From: Pirellulales bacterium
Lineage (GTDB): Bacteria; Planctomycetota; Planctomycetia; Pirellulales; JAICIG01
Direction: 5' to 3'
Length of the DNA stretch: 19,519 nt
Assembly: GCA_025924495.1 (NCBI GenBank)
Contig: JAICIG010000102.1
Location: 1-19,519, forward strand
Under the pieces are notes generated by a model. It was given only the letters and a program-made list of their open reading frames with translations, was not told the DNA's origin and did not search any database. Below, piece after piece: positions 14,075 through 19,519 of this stretch. The translations under genes were made by a program, and so were the position numbers. Numbering within the stretch: position 1 is the stretch's first letter; each line of letters starts with the position of its first letter.

Positions 14075-15097
14075 ATGGTCGAATCGACCGGCCCCTTTGG
14101 TCACATACTGGTTGCCACCGACTTTTCCGAGACGGCCGCGGCTGCGCTAGAGTCTGCCGCGTGGGCGGCCCGTCGCTGGCAAGCCCGGCTGACAGTCGTG
14201 CATGTTGTTCGCAACGTCATGGATTCAGCCGCAGTGATTGGATATGGCGTCGACTGGGAACCGATGATGCAGGACCTTGTGCGCTTGCAACAGCAATTGC
14301 GCCATGAAGCAGACGAGCGGCTGGCGTCTTTAACCGCCGGCTATCGCACGGCAGGTCTTGAGATCGACAGCGAACTCTGCGTAGGCAGGCCTTTTGAAGA
14401 GATTGTGCGTGTGGCCCGACGCCGCAATTGCGATCTGGTCATTGTCGGCGATCGCGGTCTTTCGGCGGTTCGTCGGCTGCTCGCGGGGAGCACCGCTACG
14501 AAGCTGGTTCGCTCTTGCCCTTGCCCGGTGTGGGTCGCCAGGGTTGAACATGCCGCCGGAGTGCAGTCGATCCTGGCCGCAACGGACTTTTCGGAAACCA
14601 GCGAGAAGGCATTGTCGGTTGCCGCGTCGTTGGCGTCATCGACCGGCGCCAAGCTCCATTTGCTGCACGTGTATGATACTGAAGACTTGCACGGCCTCTT
14701 GCCGCAATCAGAGGAAGTCAAAGCGGAGTTGGCCCACTATCGCCGGCGCGCTCGCCGGGCTGCCCTGGATCGGCTGCGCCAGTCGCTGAGCGTTTCTGAT
14801 CCAACCGCCGTCGATGCGACCTTTCATGTCGCCCAAGGAACCGGCTGGAAAGTCATTGCCGCCACGGCCAGGCGGCTGGGTGTCGATCTTGTCGTCATGG
14901 GAAGCGTGGGACGGCACAGTTTGCCGGGCTTGCTCGTGGGCAACACGGCCGAACGCGTTCTGCATTCATCCGTCAGCTCTGTGCTCGTCGTCAAGCCCGA
15001 CAGTTTCGCGTCGCCTGTACAATCGGCCGCAGGAACAGAACAACGTCGAGAAGCGGAACGAGAAAAAGTCGTACTCTCCGGCCAGCGCAGCAAGTAA
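14075..15097 (+). CDS. Tandem universal stress protein (two UspA domains)
   Basis: The product has 340 residues. I chose the ATG at 14075, which has GAGG 9 nt upstream and opens directly into the UspA strand (FGHILVATDFSE). An ATG 45 bp upstream would add 15 unrelated residues. UspA domain 1 covers about 8-157 with the ATP-binding pattern G-2x-G-9x-G-S (GDRG at 125-128, GST at 138-140). Domain 2 covers about 164-308 with GSVG (276-279) and GNT (289-291). Both start with the same LxATDFSE strand, so the protein is an internal duplication. Such proteins are cytosolic, bind ATP, and are induced by starvation or low oxygen. About 32 polar residues follow domain 2. The promoter region upstream contains the long inverted repeat. 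Confidence 0.92.
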   Translation: MVESTGPFGHILVATDFSETAAAALESAAWAARRWQARLTVVHVVRNVMDSAAVIGYGVDWEPMMQDLVRLQQQLRHEADERLASLTAGYRTAGLEIDSELCVGRPFEEIVRVARRRNCDLVIVGDRGLSAVRRLLAGSTATKLVRSCPCPVWVARVEHAAGVQSILAATDFSETSEKALSVAASLASSTGAKLHLLHVYDTEDLHGLLPQSEEVKAELAHYRRRARRAALDRLRQSLSVSDPTAVDATFHVAQGTGWKVIAATARRLGVDLVVMGSVGRHSLPGLLVGNTAERVLHSSVSSVLVVKPDSFASPVQSAAGTEQRREAEREKVVLSGQRSK

Positions 15098-15283
15098 GTG
15101 CCGTATGAACGTTTCGTTGGCGACCAGCCGAGATCCACAGTGACTTGCCGGAGTACACGCCGCAATCTGCGGCTGCCACAACGGTTACCGTCTACAGTGA
15201 GATTGCGTTAAGCGATCGTCGGCGCCACGGGTTGAATCGCGGCAAGAAGTCAGCGGTGCATTCTTCAACTTAAGGAACTAAAC

Positions 15284-15739
15284 ATGAAGCGTTTTTCGAC
15301 TCTAGCGGTAGCAGCTCTTTCCCTGGGCGCGGTCCTGGCGGCTTACGCCCAGACGGCCAAACCGAAGCGGCCTGCGACATCGGACGAGAACAAAACTCGT
15401 GCTTCGGCCCCTGTTAAGCCAAACGACGTGAGCGCTTTCATGCAATTGAAGCTCGGGTACTCGCAGAAGGTCCTCGAGGGAATCGTGCTGGAAGACTACG
15501 ACATGATTGCCAAAAACGCCCAAAAGCTTGGTTTGCTGACACAAGACGAGAACTGGCAGGTCTTGCAAACTCCCGAATACCATCGGTACAGCGAGGATTT
15601 CGAACATATCGCCGGACGTTTGAAGGACGCCGCCCAGGACAGGAATCTTGAGGGTGCTGCACTCGATTATGTGCAATTGACGTTGAATTGCGTCAATTGC
15701 CACAAGCACGTCCGCGGCGAACGCCGGGGAAAAGAGTAA
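15284..15739 (+). CDS. Exported single-haem cytochrome c'-like protein
   Basis: The product has 151 residues. AAGGA at 15272-15276, 7 nt before the ATG, fixes the start. A Sec signal covers residues 1-23 (ending AYAQT), a Lys/Pro/Ala-rich linker covers about 24-48, and a helical domain follows from 49 on. A single haem-attachment motif CVNCH lies at 136-140, near the C-terminus. A helical bundle with its CXXCH in the last helix is the layout of class II cytochromes (cytochrome c', c-556). Those bind haem covalently in the periplasm and may bind NO or CO or carry electrons. It is a clear paralogue of the protein at 17343-17732: both share LKLxYSxxxLxGI, DxxxIxKNAxK, and DGAALxYxQLTLxCVxCH-like segments. 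A terminator hairpin follows at 15773-15819. Confidence 0.85.
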   Translation: MKRFSTLAVAALSLGAVLAAYAQTAKPKRPATSDENKTRASAPVKPNDVSAFMQLKLGYSQKVLEGIVLEDYDMIAKNAQKLGLLTQDENWQVLQTPEYHRYSEDFEHIAGRLKDAAQDRNLEGAALDYVQLTLNCVNCHKHVRGERRGKE

Positions 15740-15772
15740 ACCGGCAACACCGCATGTAGCGCGAGCGGCCGG

Positions 15773-15819
15773 GCAGCGGCTCGACAATTGCATGGTCTGG
15801 CCGCTGCATTTCTCTTTTT
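15773..15819 (+). terminator. Intrinsic terminator of the cytochrome c'-like gene
   Basis: GCAGCGGC (15773-15780) pairs perfectly with GCCGCTGC (15800-15807) across a 19-base loop, and the T-rich run ATTTCTCTTTTT follows at once. It lies 34 bp after the cytochrome stop on the plus strand, before the convergent coiled-coil gene. Confidence 0.75.
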
Positions 15820-15884
15820 AGGCGGCGGCCCTGGGCCGCGGCAATGCAGCGGAAGCGCGGTTGGCGGGCCGGGTCGGACCCGGC

Positions 15885-16298
15885 TTAGAGCTTCGGAAGC
15901 TGATCGCAAGCAGCCTTGAGCGAGGCTTGCATGTGCGCCATCGCTTCGCGGTGGTGATGCTTGATTTCCTCATGTTTCACCAACAAGCGATCGTGCTCGA
16001 GCACGTCGCGGCCATGGGTCATGGCCAGGGACATCTTGGCTTCGTCGTTGCATTTTCGCTTATCTTGAACCAAGGCATGCTCTCGCGCGGCCACGGATTG
16101 CTCGTAGGAGCGAATCGCTCCGGCGTGCACCTCAAGCGCTCGCTCGTGAGCTTCCAGGGCGATTTGCAACTGCTTCAGTTCAGCCAAGGCCCGCGCCGTT
16201 TCCTCTTGCCAGACCCTCAGATCGTCGCGCCACATACCCCGGTCGTTGGCCCAGCGGAGATGATCCTGGTGCATCTGTGTTTCAGTGTAGGCAGTCAT
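15885..16298 (-). CDS. Small coiled-coil protein of unknown function
   Basis: The product has 137 residues. GAGGA lies 6 nt before the ATG at 16298, a strong site. The protein is almost wholly helical and charged. Residues about 30-80 form heptad-like repeats (ETARALAELKQLQIALEAHERALEVH and on to EQSVAAREHALVQD, only fragments given here). A His-rich second half follows (KHEEIKHHHREAMAHM, about 107-122). There is no signal peptide, membrane segment or catalytic motif. It stands alone between convergent neighbours. I do not recognise the family. A structural, stress-related or metal-binding role would be speculation. Confidence 0.72.
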   Translation of the reverse strand: MTAYTETQMHQDHLRWANDRGMWRDDLRVWQEETARALAELKQLQIALEAHERALEVHAGAIRSYEQSVAAREHALVQDKRKCNDEAKMSLAMTHGRDVLEHDRLLVKHEEIKHHHREAMAHMQASLKAACDQLPKL

Positions 16299-16646
16299 CG
16301 CATTCCTCGCATCGCTTCAGACGGTATCGGTCTCAGCTATTGATCTATCTTGACGACGGCAGTCAACAAACGGCCGGCCTCAAATCTATCAGGGCTTTTC
16401 GAAGCCTCTGCCGCCCTATAAGCAAGTTGCGGGCCAAGTTGTGCCAGCTCTTCACAACCGCGAATTGAGGGAGCCTGTCACCTGCGGCTCCGTTGGAAAG
16501 CGCGGCGATCCGACTCACATGAGCGGAATGGCACGCTAACTGCTAAACTAGCGGACACTCGCTGCCTTTGTTCGTTCTGTGAAACCGGCACGCGCGTTGC
16601 TCAACCAATGACCGGCAAACTTTCTAACACCTTGAGGAAATCGCCC
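16299..16646. other. Divergent intergenic region (348 bp)
   Basis: This region lies between the leftward coiled-coil gene and the rightward cyclic-nucleotide-fold gene. I see a dyad TTGAC-N7-GTCAA at 16350-16366 and a small inverted repeat CGCTA-N10-TAGCG near 16533-16552. Neither has T-runs. No convincing promoter or small gene is visible. Confidence 0.5.
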
Positions 16647-17198
16647 ATGTCGCCAGCATTTACTCCGGAACAGCTTCGAGGCATTGCGTTATTCGACGGG
16701 TTGAGCGCCGCAGAGTTGCAGAGCTTGCTCGCCAGCTTCGATGAGTTATCGCTCATGCCGGGACAAACGCTTTTTCAGCCTGGCGATATCCAGCCGGCGT
16801 TGTATGTGCTCTTGGAAGGCGCGGTCGAAATCCTGCTCGACGTACCCGGCGGCCAGGAGGCGGTGATTGCCTCGCTCGAACCGAAAGCGGTGTTCGGCGA
16901 GAGCAGCTTTTTCAGCCCCTCTCCGCATAATGCGACAGCCAGATGCCGCGTCGCGTCGCGACTCATCCGGTTGCCGCGATCGAACTACGACAAGCTGCTG
17001 GAGCAGGGGGCGATGGCCGCTTTTAAAATCGGAACGAAGGCGGCCGAGATTCTGGCGGCGAGGCTGCAGGCGACCGACCGCTGGATCGCACAGCTATTAG
17101 GCGAAGAGCAACAGGCGATCGCCGCCAGTTGGCGCCGCTTCCGCGAAGGAATTGGCGGCTCATTCGACGTTCCACACGGCTTTGTGCACCCATATTGA
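16647..17198 (+). CDS. Stand-alone cyclic-nucleotide-binding-fold protein
   Basis: The product has 183 residues. I chose the ATG at 16647 because GAGGA lies 8 nt upstream (16634-16638); the in-frame ATG 39 bp earlier has no such site. Residues about 12-125 form a Crp-type effector beta-barrel: FDGLSAAELQSLLASF, PGQTLFQPGD, LYVLLEGAVEILL, then the cassette FGESSFFSPSPHNATARC (83-100) and the closing helix start LPRSNYDKLL. In nucleotide-binding members the cassette has an Arg where H94 stands here, so cAMP or cGMP binding is doubtful. The last about 60 residues are helical (AAFKIGTKAAEILAARLQ) and polar, with no helix-turn-helix, so it is not a Crp/FNR transcription factor. Its partner is unknown. 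It is convergent with the second cytochrome gene. Confidence 0.85.
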   Translation: MSPAFTPEQLRGIALFDGLSAAELQSLLASFDELSLMPGQTLFQPGDIQPALYVLLEGAVEILLDVPGGQEAVIASLEPKAVFGESSFFSPSPHNATARCRVASRLIRLPRSNYDKLLEQGAMAAFKIGTKAAEILAARLQATDRWIAQLLGEEQQAIAASWRRFREGIGGSFDVPHGFVHPY

Positions 17199-17342
17199 AG
17201 CTGAGCGAGCGGCGCTGTCAGCGCGCAGCGAGAAGCATGCCGATCGGGGTAGGAAGCGGATTCCACAGTCGGATTTCGCACGGCGAACGGCCTGTTAGAC
17301 TGGCGCGTTCGCCGCGCTAGGTTCTTGCGCGGGACGAGCAGT

Positions 17343-17732
17343 TTACTTCGAATCGCGCAGATAAGTGTGGCACTTGACGCAACTGAGCGTCAGTTGCGTA
17401 TAGGCCAGAGCAGCGCCGTCGATGTCTTCCTCAGCCGCCTGGCGAATCAATTCTTGGTTGGCGTAATGAAATGATTTCAGGTGAAAATCGTACGCCTCAT
17501 TGCGGCCCCGGACGAACTCCTCAATCTTACTGAGTTGTTCCATCATTTTGGCGTTTTTGCTGATCGCTTCGAAATCGCCCTTGGTCAGGCCGGCGAGAAT
17601 GTTCTCCGAATATTCGAGCTTCTTCTTCATCCAGAAACTGGGCCCCTCCTCCTTCGCGCGATCTTCGCCATGCAGAGAAAAGGCCGCCAAGGATAAAGCG
17701 GCTAAACCGCAGAGCATTCCCAGTTTCTTCAT
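17343..17732 (-). CDS. Exported single-haem cytochrome c'-like protein, second copy
   Basis: The product has 129 residues. The frame is open much further upstream, but the ATG at 17732 has AAGGA about 8 nt upstream and begins a clean Sec signal (MKKLGMLCGLAALSLAAFSL, cleavage near HGED). The mature domain is about 107 residues, helical, with one haem motif CVKCH at 118-122 close to the end (CHTYLRDSK). It is a paralogue of the protein at 15284-15739 but lacks that protein's Lys/Pro-rich linker. The gene lies 97 bp downstream of the hydrogenase maturation protease on the same strand, so it may be read as the third gene of the hydrogenase unit. Periplasmic electron transfer or gas binding is likely by family. 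Direct electron exchange with a cytosolic group 3 hydrogenase is not expected. Confidence 0.85.
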   Translation of the reverse strand: MKKLGMLCGLAALSLAAFSLHGEDRAKEEGPSFWMKKKLEYSENILAGLTKGDFEAISKNAKMMEQLSKIEEFVRGRNEAYDFHLKSFHYANQELIRQAAEEDIDGAALAYTQLTLSCVKCHTYLRDSK

Positions 17733-17829
17733 GACTTTTTCCTTCGAAAAAATGACAACTCGGACGTCAATAAGCGACCTGGAGAGCAAACCGTGCGCCG
17801 CTCGTCGTAGCGTCTCGCCCGCCGAACGC

Positions 17830-18297
17830 CTAAATGGAGACGCTGCCTGCTGGCGCAAGCTCCGCGAGCAGCAGCTCGATGGCCCGCGATGCGGCGGAGC
17901 CGACTTTGCTGGAGATTGGCGCTTGAGGCGAGAAACAGCGCCCTTCGGCGCACACAATGAGCACGTCACCAGGCAGTTGGCCCAAAGTCTGAGCCAGCGC
18001 TAATGCGGCCGGCAGGCTGAGATCGTGACTGCCCGAGCTGCGCACGTTGACCAGTTCCAGCGCGGGCCATCGCCAAAAGTGCAGTTCGCCCGGGGTTCCC
18101 AGATTCTGGCAAGCATCGAAGACAATGAGTTGTGCGAACCCTTCCAGCCAGTCGAGGAGTTGAGCAGGAGAGCGAACCAGACGGATCGTTACATTGGGCT
18201 CGCTCAGCAACCCCTGCAGTTGTTCGACGACCGTCCAACCAAATTGGTCGTCTCCGTGGGAACTGCCCAACCCGACGATCAGCGTGGGACGAATCAT
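17830..18297 (-). CDS. [NiFe] hydrogenase maturation endopeptidase (HyaD/HybD/HycI/HoxW family)
   Basis: The product has 155 residues, a normal length. The ATG at 18297 overlaps the hydrogenase large-subunit stop by 4 bp (ATGA), so the two are coupled. Family motifs are the N-terminal strand LIVGLGSSHGDDQFGW (6-21) with D16/D17 in the place of the nickel-sensing acidic residue, VFDAC (59-63, D61) and the late GSHDLSL with H91. These three correspond to the metal-contact positions known in HybD (Glu16, Asp62, His93). The enzyme senses nickel in the precursor large subunit and removes its C-terminal tail, letting the active site close. Its gene directly follows its probable substrate, whose tail after the last motif is about 10 residues. 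Confidence 0.92.
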   Translation of the reverse strand: MIRPTLIVGLGSSHGDDQFGWTVVEQLQGLLSEPNVTIRLVRSPAQLLDWLEGFAQLIVFDACQNLGTPGELHFWRWPALELVNVRSSGSHDLSLPAALALAQTLGQLPGDVLIVCAEGRCFSPQAPISSKVGSAASRAIELLLAELAPAGSVSI

Positions 18298-19519
18298 GGG
18301 CGTCGCTCGAGCGTCAACCGCAGAAAATGCGTCGAGCAACTAATGCAAGGGTCGTAGCAGCGCACGAGGCTTTCACACGCCTTAGCTGTCTCGGCCTCCG
18401 GGCGATGGAGCACGCGAGGCAGCCAGTGGCGAAGATCGTCTTCAATCTGCCCCTGATTTTGCGAGGTGGGCGGTACGATCTTCGCCTCCTGTACCAGGCC
18501 GGCGCTATCGATCGCGTAACGATGATAGAGCAGGCCGCGCGGAGCTTCGGTCGCGGCGCAGCCAACTCCGGAGCGGTACTCATAAGACGCTCTTGGCTGT
18601 CGCGGCGGATCGTAGTGCTTCAAGATCTCCAACGCTTCCTCATAGGCATGCACCAGTTCCAGCCCGCGAGCGATGATGCTTTGAAACGGATTCGTACATG
18701 GCCACGACACGCCGACCTCGTCGGCCAGGCGTCGGGCAGAGGGGCTCAGCCGATCGAGGCTGAGATTAACGCGAGCCAAGGGGCCAAGAAAATAGCTGCT
18801 GCCATCGACTTTGCGTACGCAGTGCAGCGCCGTCGAATGCGGCATGTGTCGCTCCTCGTAATGCTGTTCGAACTCGGCAGCCGTAATCGATTCGCCTGTG
18901 CTGGCGGTAATGCGCCCTTCGTTCATCGCATATTCGTCGGGATGCGTCAGCGCAAGCAACCGGTAAGGGCGCTCAAAGTCGGGCTTGTCAAAGCCGGCCG
19001 CCCAGCGCGTCGTTTCGATGGCAGCCTCGAGGCCCCACTCGAAATCGGGAATCAGGCTAGCCAGCTCGTCGCGCCGGGGAGCGCGAAAGAAACCGCCGAC
19101 GGTCACGTTGATCGGATGAATCGCGCGACCGCCGAGCTTTTCGAGCAACTGATTGCCGTGCTTTTTGAGCCTCAGCCCGCGAGCCACGGCCTCTCGATGA
19201 TCCTGCGCCATTGCCAGCCCGCTCTCGTAACCAAGGAAGTCGGGGGCGTGCAGCATGTAGATGTGCAAGGCGTGGCTTTCAATCCACTCGCCGCAGTACA
19301 GCAGCCGCCGGAGACGGCGAATCTCCGCCGACGGAGATGCGCCCAAGGCGGCCTCCAGCGCATGCACGGAGCTCATCTGATAGGCCACCGGGCAAATGCC
19401 GCAAATCCGCGCCGTGATGTCGGGCACGTCTTCCAGTGCGCGGCCGCGCAATAACGCCTCGAATAATCGCGGCGGTTCGAAAATCGTCAGTTGCACCTCT
19501 TCGACCTGATTGCCGCAGA
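18294..19519 (-). CDS. [NiFe] hydrogenase large (alpha) subunit, group 3 type, partial at 5' end
   Basis: At least 407 residues are visible, and the frame is still open at the window edge, so the N-terminus is missing. The upstream in-frame residues CGNQVEE fit the family. The L1 nickel motif RICGICPVAYQ is present near the visible start, and the L2 motif DPCISCSTH is at the very end, giving the four cysteines that bind Ni-Fe. After the final His there are 10 residues (FLRLTLERRP), the tail expected to be cut off by the overlapping maturation protease gene. The motif forms and the segment NPFQSIIARGLELVHAYEEAL resemble cytosolic group 3 (probably 3b, NAD(P)-linked or sulfhydrogenase) enzymes rather than membrane uptake hydrogenases. 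This subgroup call is tentative. Small and diaphorase subunits would be upstream, outside the window. Confidence 0.92.
   Translation of the reverse strand, partial: CGNQVEEVQLTIFEPPRLFEALLRGRALEDVPDITARICGICPVAYQMSSVHALEAALGASPSAEIRRLRRLLYCGEWIESHALHIYMLHAPDFLGYESGLAMAQDHREAVARGLRLKKHGNQLLEKLGGRAIHPINVTVGGFFRAPRRDELASLIPDFEWGLEAAIETTRWAAGFDKPDFERPYRLLALTHPDEYAMNEGRITASTGESITAAEFEQHYEERHMPHSTALHCVRKVDGSSYFLGPLARVNLSLDRLSPSARRLADEVGVSWPCTNPFQSIIARGLELVHAYEEALEILKHYDPPRQPRASYEYRSGVGCAATEAPRGLLYHRYAIDSAGLVQEAKIVPPTSQNQGQIEDDLRHWLPRVLHRPEAETAKACESLVRCYDPCISCSTHFLRLTLERRP

Noticed and set aside
13487..14076. Minus-strand open frames between the receiver and universal stress genes
   Set aside because: They run through the palindromes, have no ribosome sites, and show Arg/Pro-rich compositions without recognisable domains.
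16350..16366. TTGAC-N7-GTCAA dyad as an FNR/CRP box
   Set aside because: FNR sites are TTGAT-N4-ATCAA, and CRP sites have a TGTGA-N6-TCACA core. The half-sites and spacing fit neither, so it is only noted as a dyad.
17733..17969. N-terminal extension of the second cytochrome by 79 codons
   Set aside because: The ATG at 17732 has an AAGGA site and opens a signal peptide. The extension would bury that signal and overlaps the end of the protease gene.
18132..19454. Long plus-strand open frame (440 codons) opposite the hydrogenase and protease genes
   Set aside because: The minus strand carries unmistakable RICGIC and DPCISCSTH motifs. The plus frame has no family character and crosses two genes.

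Overview
The window looks like a piece of a planctomycete chromosome, probably a Pirellula-like lineage. The evidence is a DUF1501 protein with a twin-arginine signal, an exported FG-GAP/VCBS propeller protein, a ceramidase-like exported hydrolase, a Gfo/Idh/MocA oxidoreductase, single-haem cytochromes with a C-terminal CXXCH, high GC, and a GAAGCG/CGCTTC extragenic palindrome of a kind I remember from these genomes. This assignment comes from protein character alone; no rRNA or tRNA gene is visible.

Bases 1-7307 form a metabolic and exported-protein region. It holds the end of an amidohydrolase (+), a Tat-exported protein of unknown function (-), an FG-GAP propeller gene followed after 25 bp by a DUF1501 gene (both -), a ceramidase-like gene (+) and a Gfo/Idh/MocA oxidoreductase (-).

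Bases 7656-12106 form a four-gene signalling operon on the minus strand. In transcription order it encodes a soluble histidine kinase with a protoglobin-type haem sensor domain, a protein made only of two receiver domains, a REC-PAS-PAS-histidine kinase hybrid, and a receiver-ANTAR protein expected to bind RNA. Two of the three junctions are 4-bp start/stop overlaps and the third is 19 bp. Two of the starts are GTG or TTG codons behind strong Shine-Dalgarno sites. Between 12135 and 12178 the leader holds a strong minus-strand intrinsic terminator. Its apical loop has six bases with A at position 1 and G at position 4, as known for ANTAR target hairpins.

Bases 12407-15097 run on the plus strand: a promoter plus hairpin/T-run unit (small RNA or leader), a BON-domain gene, csrA, a receiver-only protein 4 bp after csrA, a long inverted repeat, and a tandem universal stress protein.

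Bases 15284-19519 hold a cytochrome c'-like gene (+), a coiled-coil protein (-), a stand-alone cyclic-nucleotide-binding-fold protein (+), and a minus-strand group. That group contains a [NiFe] hydrogenase large subunit (cut by the window end), its maturation protease (4-bp overlap) and a second cytochrome c'-like gene.

Taken together, 7.6-19.5 kb looks like a gas/redox-responsive island: haem-based sensing, five receiver domains, two RNA-level output proteins (ANTAR and CsrA) and no recognisable DNA-binding regulator, next to a hydrogenase, two small cytochromes and stress proteins. The joint function is inference.
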